This document shows, piece by piece, positions 49,697 to 58,720 of a stretch of 64,000 bases of DNA. The stretch is from Phytohabitans suffuscus (GTDB taxonomy: Bacteria; Actinomycetota; Actinomycetes; Mycobacteriales; Micromonosporaceae), in NCBI RefSeq assembly GCF_011764565.1, contig NZ_AP022871.1:992001-1056000 (forward strand), read 5' to 3'. The notes below the pieces were generated by a model. That model was not told the origin of the DNA and did not search any database. It worked only from the letters and a program-made list of their open reading frames with translations. The position numbers and the translations under genes were made by a program. Position 1 is the stretch's first letter. Each line of letters starts with the position of its first letter.

Positions 49697-51523
49697 GTGA
49701 CAGTCGAGGAGCAGGCCCGCGAGGGCTGGGCGCGGCTCATGGGGTCCGGCGGTGCGCAGGACCGGACCCCGGGCGAGATCGTGCCGGCCGACCTGCCGGC
49801 GCCCGAGGGACTGACCGCGACCGGCGGCCGTGGCCACGTCACGTTGACCTGGCGGCCGGTGCCGGGGGCGATCGGATACGCGGTGCACCGCGCGACCGCC
49901 TCCGCCGGCCCGTACGAGCCGGTGGACCACGGCGGCGGCGACGTGCTCGCGGTGCCGCACGGCCCGTACGCGGACACCACCGGCGAGCCGTTCCGCGAGT
50001 ACTGGTACTCGGTCGCGCCGCTGGGCACGGTGACCTCGATGGGTTCGCTGGGCGTGCCGGTCGCGGCGGCCGCGCTCTCCTCCGGCCCGGCCGAGGTGGC
50101 GGTCGAGGTGACCGCGGACGGCGACGAAGGCCCGCCGCACCGGCCGTGGCGGGCGATGGTCGGCTCCGAGCACCTGAGCCACCTGCTCTGCGAGGACACG
50201 AGCGGCGGCCGGCCGATCGGCGCCGAGCTGCGCGAGGCGCTGCGCCGGGTCCGCGACGAGCTGGGCGTCCAGCAGGTACGCGCGCACGCGATCCTCTGCG
50301 ACGACCTCGGCGTCTACAAGCTCGTCGACGGCCAGCCGCGGCTGGACTTCAGCGGCGTCGACCGGGTCTACGACACCGTGCTGGAGCTGGGCATGCGCCC
50401 GGTGGTCGAGCTCTCGTTCATGCCCCGCGACCTGGCCAGCGACCCTTCGCGCACGGTGTTCGCGTACCAGGCGGTCATCTCCCCGCCGCGCGACTGGGAC
50501 CGGTGGTCCTGGCTCGTACGCGAGCTGACCGCGCACCTCGTCGAGCGGTACGGGCTGGACGAGGTGCGCGACAACTGGTGGTTCGAGGTGTGGAACGAGG
50601 CCAACCTGTCGGTCTTCTGGTCCGGCACGCCGGAGGAGTTCTGGCGGCTGTACGACGAGACCGCCCGCGCCGTCAAGGCCGTCGACCCGGGGCTGCGCGT
50701 GGGCGGCCCCGCCTCGGCCGCGGTCGGGTGGATCGACGACCAGCTGGCCCGCGAGTCCCCTGTGGACTTCGTCTCCACCCACACGTACGGCAGCCCGCCG
50801 CTCGACCTGCGCCCGCTCGCCGGCGACCGCCCTCTACTGTGGACCGAGTGGGGCGTGACCGCCACGCACGGCAGCGAGGTGAACGACACCGTGTTCGCCG
50901 CGGCGTTCCTGCTGCGCGGCATGCGCTCGGCGGCCGGCCGGGTGGAGGCGCTGGCGCCGTGGGTCGCCTCCGACCACTTCGAGGAGCTGGGACGCCCGCC
51001 GCGCCTCGCCCACGGCGGGTTCGGGCTGCTGACGGTCGGCAACCTGGCCAAGCCGAAGTACTGGGCGCTGACCCTGGCCCAGCGCCTCGGCGACACGCAG
51101 CTCCCGGTCACGCTCACCGGCGACGGCGCGGGCGGGCTCGTCGAGGCGTGGGCGGCGCGGTCCGGTGACGGCACGGTCACGGTGCTGCTCTGGAACGCGA
51201 CACTCGACCACGCCAAGGCCGGCGGCGACCCCGAGCTTGACCGCGCGGTCACGGTCAACCTCACCGGCCTGCCCGCGGCCGCGTACCGCCTGACACACTG
51301 GCGCGTCGACGCCACGCACTCGAACATCACCGCCCTGTGGCGCGCCATCGGCGAGGGCCGCGACTGGCCCGACGAGCGGCAGTGGGCCGCCCTGCGCGAC
51401 GCCGACCGCCTGCAGGAGGCCGAGCCGTCCCGGACACTGGAGGCCCGCGACGGCGCCGCGGCGGTCGCCTTCGACCTGCCGATGCCGTCGATCTCCTGCG
51501 TGGAGCTGGTGCCCGCCACCTGA
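49697..51523 (+). CDS. GH39-like glycosidase with N-terminal fibronectin type III-like domain, no signal peptide
   Basis: 608 residues. The N-terminal FN3-like domain reads PEGLTATGGRGHVTLTWRPV through YWYSVAPLG (about residues 35-120). The catalytic (beta/alpha)8 domain follows: LRRVRDELGVQQVRAHAILC, DLGMRP-type strand VLELGMRPVVELSFMP, and WWFEVWNEANLSVFW with the acid/base Glu. DRPLLWTEWGVTA probably holds the nucleophile Glu. This pattern fits GH39 beta-xylosidases and related enzymes. With no export signal it probably cleaves oligosaccharides imported by the adjacent transporter. GTG 49697 is preceded by GAGG. Confidence 0.85.
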   Translation: MTVEEQAREGWARLMGSGGAQDRTPGEIVPADLPAPEGLTATGGRGHVTLTWRPVPGAIGYAVHRATASAGPYEPVDHGGGDVLAVPHGPYADTTGEPFREYWYSVAPLGTVTSMGSLGVPVAAAALSSGPAEVAVEVTADGDEGPPHRPWRAMVGSEHLSHLLCEDTSGGRPIGAELREALRRVRDELGVQQVRAHAILCDDLGVYKLVDGQPRLDFSGVDRVYDTVLELGMRPVVELSFMPRDLASDPSRTVFAYQAVISPPRDWDRWSWLVRELTAHLVERYGLDEVRDNWWFEVWNEANLSVFWSGTPEEFWRLYDETARAVKAVDPGLRVGGPASAAVGWIDDQLARESPVDFVSTHTYGSPPLDLRPLAGDRPLLWTEWGVTATHGSEVNDTVFAAAFLLRGMRSAAGRVEALAPWVASDHFEELGRPPRLAHGGFGLLTVGNLAKPKYWALTLAQRLGDTQLPVTLTGDGAGGLVEAWAARSGDGTVTVLLWNATLDHAKAGGDPELDRAVTVNLTGLPAAAYRLTHWRVDATHSNITALWRAIGEGRDWPDERQWAALRDADRLQEAEPSRTLEARDGAAAVAFDLPMPSISCVELVPAT

Positions 51524-51557
51524 CGCCGAAGCAGAAGACCCAAACCCGAGGAGCCGC

Positions 51558-51620
51558 GAGCTACCGCGACGTCCGCGGTGGTCCAGACCGTAGCTCCCGC
51601 GGCCTCACCCTCCGCGGTTC
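51558..51620 (+). repeat. A element, copy 3
   Basis: GCTACCGCGACGTCCGCGG through GCTCCCGCGGCCTCACC, starting 35 bp after the GH39 stop in the same direction as the gene. Confidence 0.87.
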
Positions 51621-51752
51621 GACACCACCAAGCCCAGAAGCCGCTCCGTCTACAGTGGCCGGTGCGGCAGAGCACTTCCTGCCGACTTGTCCGCTCGGTG
51701 CGCGTGCCCCGAGCGATCGCCCCCTGCGACAGCGGGTGAGCGGCGCCCAACT

Positions 51753-51964
51753 CCAGATCTTGACGATCTAGGGTCGAATACGAGCCTTCTTCTTGGTTGG
51801 CGGGCGCTCGCCCGCAATACCCCCATCGAGCGACACGCCAACTCGCAGAAGCCCCAACTCGGGCGGCGCAGGCCGGCTTCGCGGTCCTCCAAACCGGCGA
51901 CTTGACGCAAGACTGCCAAGAACCAAGAAGAAGACTCATACGAGCCCCAAATCGTCAAGATCTC
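51753..51964. repeat. ~212-bp element bounded by long imperfect inverted repeats
   Basis: Left arm 51753-51800 and right arm 51914-51964 are about 75% complementary. Matching blocks include AGATCTTGACGAT / ATCGTCAAGATCT and CTTCTTCTTGGTT / AACCAAGAAGAAG. The interior has no coding frame. It looks like an old MITE or a very long hairpin, distinct from M1-M3. Confidence 0.7.
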
Positions 51965-52411
51965 AATCCCGGAAGCCAAGCGGCGGGGCCAGGCCCGTCT
52001 CTTCCGGTGCGCGTCTGTCCACAGTGGTCCGCGCGGTCGGGCCCATTCCGCTGGCTTGTCGGCTTGCCGCAGGGTCCAGGGCCGGGGGTCCGGGGCGGCT
52101 GGCGTCACGGTAAGCCGGAACCGATCCCTCGGGCCGCGCGGCAGGCCGACAGATCAGCAGGAAGTGCCGTCGCACGGGGTCACCGTGGGCAGAACCGGCC
52201 CCTGACCGAGGACGCTCTCCATGGAGCGGACGGCGAGGCGACCGGGACCGCGCGTGCAGCGGTGCCACCGCCGAAATCGCCTGGTTCGTCTTCGTTGACC
52301 AGCCGGAACCGAATCCCTCGGGCTGAGCCCCACGATCACCCTGACGAAGAGAACAAACCAGACGAACTCGGCACCACCACCCCAGTCCTCGAACACGCGA
52401 CCCCGGCCACA

Positions 52412-52438
52412 GATCGTGGTACAACCGCCCCCAGAGGA
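52412..52438 (+). repeat. P palindrome, half copy (left half)
   Basis: GATCGTGGTAC followed by AACCGCCCCCAGAGG, corresponding to the first half of copy 1; the other half is absent. Confidence 0.7.
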
Positions 52439-52661
52439 CTCTGCTGGCGAATTCGAGGATTGCTGTGACCTGCGAAACCGTAGCCGGGAGAATCGCTGAC
52501 ACGCGCGTCTTCGGTCGCCGGGTCGCCGCCGCGTCTCCCCAGGGAGCCCTCAGACCCAGGTTCTGTCCACAATGGCCTGTGCGGCTGGCTGCTTTCTGAC
52601 GATCTGTCCGCCGGACGCGGGGTCCGAGACCACTGCTCATGATCCACCCGCACGGACCTTC

Positions 52662-52716
52662 AGCGGATCGTGGTACGGATCCGCCCCTCTGGGGCAGTTT
52701 CATACCACGATCCGCT
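52662..52716. repeat. P palindrome, copy 2
   Basis: Outer arms AGCGGATCGTGGTA / TACCACGATCCGCT form a 14-bp perfect stem; inner part GGATCCGCCCC-TCT-GGGGCAG. It has the longest outer stem of the family. Confidence 0.9.
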
Positions 52717-53019
52717 GGGACCGTGCCGTCGCTTGCGGACCTGACCTTGACCGACGACACCGGGCCGAACCCGTCCCAGGATCGAAGCCCACGGGGCCTT
52801 GATCGACATCGACGACGGCAGACTCCGGACAGATCGTGATACACAGCCACACCTACAACAACAGCCAGCTAACACGATCCGCACCTCGGACCGATCCCAA
52901 AGCGTCGACCACAGAAAAGGGGGCGGCCGGCGCGGTCACCATTCACCCGGAATTAGCGGGTAACGACACCAGACGGACATTTCGGCATGTCGCGGGCCTG
53001 CCCAATTAGCCGGCAGAGT

Positions 53020-53048
53020 CCCAGAGGGGCGGATCCGTACCACGATCC
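53020..53048 (+). repeat. P palindrome, half copy (right half)
   Basis: CCCAGAGGGGCGGATCC followed by GTACCACGATCC, the second half of the copy 1 orientation. Confidence 0.7.
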
Positions 53049-53300
53049 ACCGAAACCGACCCCAGCCTCCGACATCGGGGCGGACAGACCAGCGGAAGCA
53101 CAGAGGCCACTGTGGACAGAGCCGAACCCTGACCCCGGACGAGCTCTAGAGCTGGGCGCGTCGGTGCGCCCAGCTTCAGAGCCTCTTGCACGCTCTACCC
53201 CACGCCGATCCGGAGGGTGAGGCGGAAACCAGGCGTCCGCGGCGGGCGGACACCCGCGCCGCGACCTCGATCCGGCTCCGGGCATGGGCGGGGCTTGAAA

Positions 53301-53412
53301 CCGCGGGCCTGGCAGCGGAGGTCGGGGGTCTCGGCGAGCGCCAGCGAGCCGCCGGCCGGAGCGGTGCCCGCGGGAGCGTGCGGTCCGCGACTGGCACGGA
53401 CCGGGGCATATC
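53301..53412 (-). repeat. R element, copy 1 (~110 bp), 14 nt after the XRE gene stop
   Basis: Read on the minus strand it begins GGATATGCCCCGGTCCGTG, contains CGGACCGCACGCTCCCGCGG and GCTCCGGCCGGCGGCTCGCT, and ends in the CTGCCAGG block. Other copies are at 56981-57090 and 63677-63788. It starts 14 nt beyond the stop codon of the gene, in the gene's direction. Confidence 0.9.
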
Positions 53413-53426
53413 CGCTCGAAGTGTCT

Positions 53427-54305
53427 CTAGGGCTCGCGGTCGTAGTCGTGGAGGATGCGTTCGAGGAGCGCGAGCGTGCGGTCTGGGGGCTCGGCCTCGA
53501 CGCAGAGGCGCTCCATGGCCGCCGCGTACTGGTCGACGTCGTCGCGCTTGTCGAGGTAGAGGGCGCTCGTCAGCTGCTCCATGTAGACGACGTCGGGCAG
53601 CTCGGCGTCGGGGAAGCGGAGGATCGAGAAGGCGCCGCCGGCCGCGGCGTGGCCGCCGGCGCTGAACGGGACCACCTGGATGGTCACGTTGGACAGCTTG
53701 GTGGCGTCGATCAGCGCGGCGATCTGGGTGCGCATCACGGTGCTGCCGCCGATCGGGCGGCGGAGCACGGCCTCGTCGAGCACGGCCCAGACGTGCGGTG
53801 GCTTGGGGCGGGTGAGGACCTGCTGGCGGGCCATGCGCACGTCGACGCGGCGGTCGATCTCGTCGAGGCCGGCGGCGCCGTGGCCGATCATGACGACGGC
53901 GCGGGCGTACTCGCGGCTCTGCAGCAGGCCGGGGACGAACTGGACCTCGTAGGTGCGGATCATGGCGGCGCTGGACTCGAGGCCGAGGTAGGCCTGGAAC
54001 CAGTTGGGCAGCACGTCGCTGAAGCGCTGCCACCAGCCCTGCGCGTTGGCCTGCCTGGCCAGGGCCAGGAGGGCGTCGCGCTCGGTCTTGTCGTTGACCC
54101 CGTACAGCGATAGGAGATCGGCCACATCCCGCTCCTTGAACCCGACCCGGCCGAGCTCCATCCGGCTGATTTTGGACTCGGATGCCCGGATTTCCCACCC
54201 AGCGGCTTCGCGGGTCACGCCATTGGCCTCGCGGAGCTTACGGAGCTGTGAGCCGAGCAGGATCCGCAGCACGGTCGGCCCACCGGCCTCCGGCCCTGTC
54301 GTCAC
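53427..54305 (-). CDS. XRE-family helix-turn-helix regulator with DUF5753 domain
   Basis: 292 residues. The HTH is QLRKLREANGVTREAAGWEI through SESKISRMELGRVGF. It is followed by the DUF5753 domain (FQAYLGLESSAAMIRTYEVQ, FVPGLLQSREYARAV, RQQVLTRPKPPHVWAVLDEA, VVYMEQLTSALYLDKRDDVD). GTG 54305 is the start. In actinomycetes these regulators commonly lie next to DUF397 genes and influence development or antibiotic production; here the DUF397 gene is 153 bp upstream on the same strand. Confidence 0.93.
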   Translation of the reverse strand: MTTGPEAGGPTVLRILLGSQLRKLREANGVTREAAGWEIRASESKISRMELGRVGFKERDVADLLSLYGVNDKTERDALLALARQANAQGWWQRFSDVLPNWFQAYLGLESSAAMIRTYEVQFVPGLLQSREYARAVVMIGHGAAGLDEIDRRVDVRMARQQVLTRPKPPHVWAVLDEAVLRRPIGGSTVMRTQIAALIDATKLSNVTIQVVPFSAGGHAAAGGAFSILRFPDAELPDVVYMEQLTSALYLDKRDDVDQYAAAMERLCVEAEPPDRTLALLERILHDYDREP

Positions 54306-54458
54306 GCTGCTGCCCTCCAGCCACAGTCACTGCCGGGGGTAAGCATGCCATGACCGTATGGCGGGGAGGATCCCCGATTCGTTCATCATTGGCGCGGAGG
54401 TGCCAAAGGGGCTGGCCGTGGCGGCGGCCACCCCTACGGTCGGGCGGACCACTGTCCC

Positions 54459-54698
54459 TCAGGTCAGGAGGTGGTCGAAGTCTCCGTCTCTGGCGCCCAG
54501 GATGAACGCGGTTATCTCCTCCGTGGTGTAGATCAGGGCGGGCCCCTCGGGGTCCCGCGAGTTGCGGATCGCGATCCCGGCTCCGCCGGGCAGTTCGGCC
54601 ACCTCGACACAGTTTCCGCTGGGGTTGCTGCGGCGACTCTTCCGCCACGCGACCGCCGGAAGCTGGCCGGCGGGCGTGCCGTTGACAATCTGGTTCAT
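54459..54698 (-). CDS. DUF397 protein
   Basis: 79 residues with the DUF397 core: VAWRKSRRSNPSGNCVEVAE, IAIRNSRDPEGPALIYT and FILGARDGDFDHLL. These small acidic proteins pair with XRE-DUF5753 regulators, possibly as antitoxin-like or modulating partners. The start is ATG 54698 (MNQIVNGTPAG), or five codons upstream (MRKTSMNQ). Confidence 0.9.
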   Translation of the reverse strand: MNQIVNGTPAGQLPAVAWRKSRRSNPSGNCVEVAELPGGAGIAIRNSRDPEGPALIYTTEEITAFILGARDGDFDHLLT

Positions 54699-54939
54699 CG
54701 ACGTCTTTCTCATCGGCCTGCGTGCGGGCTTGGGGCACCGACGCCAGGGTTCGATCAGATCATCTGCACGTGCATCAGCCCTTGCGTCTGCAAGGGCCAG
54801 ATAGCATGATAACTCTGTGCTACTAGTGCAAGGTCGTTCACGTTTTGTGACGGAAGCGCGGGCAGCAACCGGCCCGCGGGGCACCCCTCTCTGTCCCAAC
54901 CCCCATCACGAAGCCAAAACCGCCTGCTGGGAGTAGAGC

Positions 54940-55206
54940 ATGCCTGCCCCAACGATCGACCCGACCCAGCGCGACCCGAGGGCCGTGCCCCCTACGGACA
55001 GTTACAGTCCGGCGGACCGAGTGTGGGTCTACCGCGGCGGCTCCTGGCGCGCCGGCGTCGTCGAGACGGTCTCCCCCCGGGCCGCCACGGTGACCTACCG
55101 GCCCAACAGCGCCCGCGGCACCGGGGTCGACACGCTGACCGCGCTGTACATGTTTCCGCGCGCGGACATCGACCCGCTCCTGGATCGCACGCCACAACGC
55201 CGGTGA
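54940..55206 (+). CDS. Small hypothetical protein beside the XRE/DUF397 pair
   Basis: 88 residues. The folded part YSPADRVWVYRGGSWRAGVV, TVSPRAATVTYRPN and DTLTALYMFPRADIDPLLD suggests a small SH3-like beta barrel. GGAG 7 nt before ATG 54940 supports the start. I have no function to offer. It is divergent from the DUF397 gene and followed by a clear terminator. Confidence 0.75.
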   Translation: MPAPTIDPTQRDPRAVPPTDSYSPADRVWVYRGGSWRAGVVETVSPRAATVTYRPNSARGTGVDTLTALYMFPRADIDPLLDRTPQRR

Positions 55207-55210
55207 CGTC

Positions 55211-55246
55211 CTTGTCCGGTCCTGACCCCCGACAGGACCGGACAAG
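55211..55246 (+). terminator. Hairpin terminator after the small hypothetical gene
   Basis: CTTGTCCGGTCCTG / CAGGACCGGACAAG, a perfect 14-bp stem with an 8-nt loop, 5 bp after the stop. Confidence 0.85.
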
Positions 55247-55353
55247 GCAAGCACTCGTTACGGCACCCTAACGCGATCGAAACACGTCACTGCGACTGTT
55301 TCCTCGCCGATCTTGAGGTTCTTCGATACGAGGACCTTCGATCGAGAGGAGAC

Positions 55354-56970
55354 ATGGTGGCGATCCCACAAACCCGCCGGCAGTTCCTCCACGCGGTCGG
55401 AGTGACCGGCGGAGCGGGAGTCCTCTACAGCACGATGGGCGTGCTCGGCCTGACGCCGGCGGCGCAGGCGGCACCGCCGTTCCGCGCGCCGCGCGAGTCC
55501 GACTTCACGCTGACCGGCCGCTCGCACCGCTCGGTGCTGGTGCTCGGCGCCGGCATCGCGGGCCTGGCGACGGCGTACGAGCTGCGCAAGGCCGGCTACA
55601 AGGTGCGCGTCCTGGAGGCGCGCGAGCGCCCCGGCGGTCGCAACTGGACGGTGCGCGGAGGCACCGTCGAGACCGACCTCGACGGCCACACCCAGCGCGC
55701 GGCGTACGCCAGGGGCCAGTACCTCAACGCCGGCCCGGCCCGCATCGCCCAGCACATGGTCACGCTCGACTACTGCCGCGAGCTGGGCGTACCGATCGAG
55801 ATGTTCGGCAACCAGAACGCGGACGGCTACTACTACAACGAGGGCGTGGGCGCGCTCTCCGGCACCCCGATCCGGCACCGCACCGCCAAGGCCGACGCCT
55901 ACGGGTACGTCTCGGAGCTGCTCGCCAAGGCCACCGACCAGGGCGCGCTCGACGGCCAGCTCACGCCCGCCGACAAGGAGCGGCTGCTCGCGTTCCTGCG
56001 CAACTTCGGCTCGATCGGCGGGCGGGTCACCGGTGACCCGGCGGCGAGCTGGCGGTACACCGGCAGCACCCGGCGCGGATACCTCGTGGACCCCGGTGCC
56101 GGTCACGAGGCGGGCACGCCGGACCTGCCCCCGCACGCGCTCTCCGACGTGCTCGCCAGCGGCGTGGGGCAGTACTTCTCGTTCGAGTTCGGCTGGGACC
56201 AGGCGATGCTGATGTTCCAGCCGGTCGGTGGCATGGACCGCATCGCGTACGCGCTGGAGGACGCGGTCGGCGCGCACCACGTCACGTACGGGGCGGAGGT
56301 CCGCTCGATCACCGACAGGGGCTCGGGCGTCGAGGTGGTGTACAGCGGGCCGGGCGGGCGCCCCAGCCTGGCCAAGGCGGACTTCTGCGTGTGCACGATC
56401 CCGCCCCAGGTGCTCGTGAGGATCCCCTCCAACCTGAGCCAGCCGGTCAAGGACGCGCTCGCGTACGCGCAGCCGGTCAGCACCGGCAAGATCGGCCTCC
56501 AGTACGGCCGGCGGTGGTGGGAGGAGGACGAGAAGATCTACTCCGGCATCACCAACACCAACCTCGACCTCGCCACGATCTGGTACCCCTCGTACGGCTA
56601 CCACGGCGACAAGGGCATCGTCGTCGGCTACTACAACTTCGGCGGCAGCGCCGACCTGTACGCGTCGCTCACGCCCGCGCAGCGCCAGGCCCGCGCCGTC
56701 GAGCAGGGCGTGAAGATCCACGGCGAGAAGTACCGCACCGAGCTGGAGACGGCGTTCTCGGTGGCGTGGCGCCGCACCCGGTACAGCGAGGGCGGCTGGG
56801 TCTCCTGGCCCTCCCGCACGAACGGCCACTATGGACGCTTGCTGGAGCCGGACGGCAACGTCTACTTCGCCGGCGACCACCTCAGCTACTACATCGCCTG
56901 GCAGGCCGGCGCGTTCGAGTCCGCCCGCAAGGTGGTCACCGACCTGCACGCCCGCGTGCTGTCGAGCTAG
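55354..56970 (+). CDS. Tat-exported FAD-dependent amine (L-amino acid) oxidase
   Basis: 538 residues. The twin-arginine signal TRRQFLHAVGVTGGAGVLYS is followed by the FAD motif SVLVLGAGIAGLATAYELRK and LEARERPGGRNWTVRGG. Substrate-domain landmarks include GGMDRIAYALE and the C-terminal FAD motif GNVYFAGDHLSYYIAWQAGA. This pattern fits L-amino-acid or glutamate/tryptophan oxidases that release NH3 and H2O2 outside the membrane. Specificity is not readable. GAGAGGA precedes ATG 55354. The H2O2 it makes could feed the secreted peroxidase elsewhere in the window. An R element begins 10 nt after its stop. Confidence 0.92.
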   Translation: MVAIPQTRRQFLHAVGVTGGAGVLYSTMGVLGLTPAAQAAPPFRAPRESDFTLTGRSHRSVLVLGAGIAGLATAYELRKAGYKVRVLEARERPGGRNWTVRGGTVETDLDGHTQRAAYARGQYLNAGPARIAQHMVTLDYCRELGVPIEMFGNQNADGYYYNEGVGALSGTPIRHRTAKADAYGYVSELLAKATDQGALDGQLTPADKERLLAFLRNFGSIGGRVTGDPAASWRYTGSTRRGYLVDPGAGHEAGTPDLPPHALSDVLASGVGQYFSFEFGWDQAMLMFQPVGGMDRIAYALEDAVGAHHVTYGAEVRSITDRGSGVEVVYSGPGGRPSLAKADFCVCTIPPQVLVRIPSNLSQPVKDALAYAQPVSTGKIGLQYGRRWWEEDEKIYSGITNTNLDLATIWYPSYGYHGDKGIVVGYYNFGGSADLYASLTPAQRQARAVEQGVKIHGEKYRTELETAFSVAWRRTRYSEGGWVSWPSRTNGHYGRLLEPDGNVYFAGDHLSYYIAWQAGAFESARKVVTDLHARVLSS

Positions 56971-56980
56971 GCCCTAGGCC

Positions 56981-57090
56981 GATATGCCCCGGTCCGCCTC
57001 ACCTGCGGACCGCATGCTCCCGCGGGCACCGCTCCGGCCGGCGGCTCGCTGGCGCTCGCCGACTTCCCCGCCCTCCGCTGCCAGCTCCGC
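56981..57090 (+). repeat. R element, copy 2, 10 nt after the amine oxidase stop
   Basis: GATATGCCCCGGTCCGCCTC, then GCGGACCGCATGCTCCCGCG and GCTCCGGCCGGCGGCTCGCT. GGTCCG and CGGACC can pair to form a small hairpin. Same orientation relative to the preceding gene as the other two copies. Confidence 0.92.
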
Positions 57091-57409
57091 GAGCCAAGCC
57101 CCTTTGCGACCAGATCCGTTTGGTGCCGCACCGACCATCCCTTCAATGCTCCCGGCTACGTTTCGCAGGTCACGGCGATCCTCGAATTCGCCAGCGGAGT
57201 CCTGTAGGGGCGGCTGGCCTCCACGACCAGCCCGAACCGATTTCTCGGCCCAGCGTCAGCCGGACAAATCGACAGAAAGCAACCGCCGCACGGGGTCACT
57301 GTGGACAGACCCGCGCCTGGCCCCGGAAGGATCTACGGAGCTTTCGGCGGGCCGCGCGCTTTCTACCGGTTTGTTCACCTGTGGTAGAGGCTGGGGACCG
57401 GGTTCCGGC

Positions 57410-57458
57410 GGATCGTGGTACGGATCCGCCCCTCTGGGGCAGGTTCATACCACGATCC
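57410..57458. repeat. P palindrome, copy 3
   Basis: GGATCGTGGTACGGATCCG to TTCATACCACGATCC, nearly identical to copy 2 over 49 bp. The outer stem is GGATCGTGGTA / TACCACGATCC with a one-base offset. Confidence 0.9.
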
Positions 57459-57835
57459 CTAACCGCGAGCCGTGCGGGCGAAGGACAGGGTCGCGTCGCC
57501 GCCGAATTCGCCCGGCTTGTCCTCGTCGCCAGGGTGATTGTGAACGTGTACTGCCCCCACAAGGGCAGCTGAGGTCCACGATCAGGCCGTGTCGCCATGC
57601 CCGCCTGCCACAGGTCATCGATCAAGGGCCTGGGGGTGTTGGCGTGCCCTCTTCACGCCCAGCGTGATCAACGACAGGTGTCTGGACTCCAGGGGAAGCA
57701 GAGCAAAGGGCTCACGCGCGGCCTGGAGACCTTCCGGGTTCAGGGGTCCGGATCGTGGACGCCAACTGCCCCTGTAGAACTCTGCTGGTCAATCAAGATA
57801 GCCCTGTGACCTGTGGAAACGTCGGCCTGGGGAGT

Positions 57836-57900
57836 CTTCGGGGTGGAGATCTGAGTAGATCGCGCAGCGTCCGCGTGCCTGGGCTTGACCCGAGACGGGT
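57836..57900 (+). repeat. W element, copy 1 (~62 bp)
   Basis: CTTCGGGGTGGAGATCTGAG, then TAGATCGCGCAGCGTCCGCG. It is preceded by GACCTGTGGAAACGTCGG, a block also found before copy 3. Confidence 0.88.
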
Positions 57901-58042
57901 CTCGCCGGTCGCGGCCAGATCCGTTGGTGCCGCACTGGCGGCTGGTGATCGTTCGCTCAGAATCCACGTCCCGTCCGGCGCACCACGCGGAATTCGGGCG
58001 AACGATCACCACGCCGACCGCCCCTTCGCTGCTCCCGGCTAC

Positions 58043-58088
58043 GTCTCCGCGGGTCACAACGATCCGTCTCCGCGGGTCACAACGATCC
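58043..58088 (+). repeat. 23-bp unit repeated twice
   Basis: GTCTCCGCGGGTCACAACG followed by ATCC occurs twice head to tail. Confidence 0.85.
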
Positions 58089-58200
58089 GCGAATTCGCCA
58101 GCGGGGTCCTGTCGGAGGCATCGACGTCCACGATCACAGTCCAACGGGCACAACCCAGGCGACTTGGTGGACGATGTCACCCCTGCCTCGCGGCTCGCGG

Positions 58201-58263
58201 CTTCGGGGTGGAGATCTGAGTAGATCGCGCAGCGTCCGCGTGCCCGGGTCGAACCGAGACGGG
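58201..58263 (+). repeat. W element, copy 2
   Basis: CTTCGGGGTGGAGATCTGAG through GCAGCGTCCGCGTGCC, with only a few changes from copy 1. Confidence 0.88.
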
Positions 58264-58603
58264 TTTCGTCCGGTGTCGCCGGTCGCGGTCAGACCCTGAC
58301 CCCAAGAGCTGGTGATCGTCCGGAATCCGCGTCCGGTCCGGCGTATCACGCGCATTCGGGCGAACGTTCACCGCGCCGACCGCCCCCATGCCTTGATCGA
58401 CGCTCTGGGATCAGCCCAAAGGTGCCGACAAAGCAGGGCAAACGCCGCCACCACACAAACCGAACCGCCTCGCGGCGGACCTCGACACCGAGAAACTCGA
58501 TGCTCCCGGCTCCGAACCACGGTCAGCCGGACGCTGGTCCCGACGGTCCCCGGCGCGGCCGGGCGCCGGAGAAGCGGCCGGGCGCTTCGGGGTTGGGGCT
58601 TAA

Positions 58604-58665
58604 ACCGCGGAGGGTGAGGCCGCGGGAGCGACGGTCTGGACCGCGGCGGACATCGCGGCAGCTCG
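58604..58665 (-). repeat. A element, copy 4 (reverse orientation)
   Basis: The reverse complement carries GCTGCCGCGATGTCCGC and GCTCCCGCGGCCTCACC. It lies 56 nt after the glycosyltransferase stop, in that gene's direction, as copies 1 and 3 do for their genes. Confidence 0.87.
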
Positions 58666-58720
58666 CATCTTGGTGGGTTTGTGCTCTCTCGACCGTGGCG
58701 GCCGAGCCCGCGAAACCACG

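Larger units (their letters stand above)
51524..53426. other. Repeat island 3 (gene-poor, ~1.9 kb)
   Basis: No coding region supported; the long frames here have Arg/Pro/Ser-biased composition, no family resemblance and no ribosome-binding sites. It contains an A element, a ~212-bp inverted-repeat element, two half and one full P palindromes, Q sequences (51667-51690, 52587-52612 and, reversed, 52145-52170 and 53078-53100) and, at its right edge, a reversed R element next to the XRE gene. Confidence 0.75.
56971..58720. other. Repeat island 4 (gene-poor, ~1.75 kb)
   Basis: No coding region supported. The order from left is CTAGGCCCTAG directly at the gene end, R element, Q sequences (57247-57275 reversed, 57357-57382 direct), P palindrome copy 3, W elements at 57836 and 58201, a 23-bp tandem duplication at 58043-58088, and an A element reversed near the glycosyltransferase stop. 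GAATTCGCCAGC and CCCGGCTAC-motif blocks near 57148-57205 recur at 58034-58110 and, reversed, at 52432-52495. Confidence 0.75.

Noticed and set aside
51524-53426. Long frames such as 50368-51939 and 51963-52850 on the minus strand as genes
   Set aside because: They run through repeat modules shared with other islands, have Ser/Arg/Pro-biased composition, and no start signals or family resemblance.
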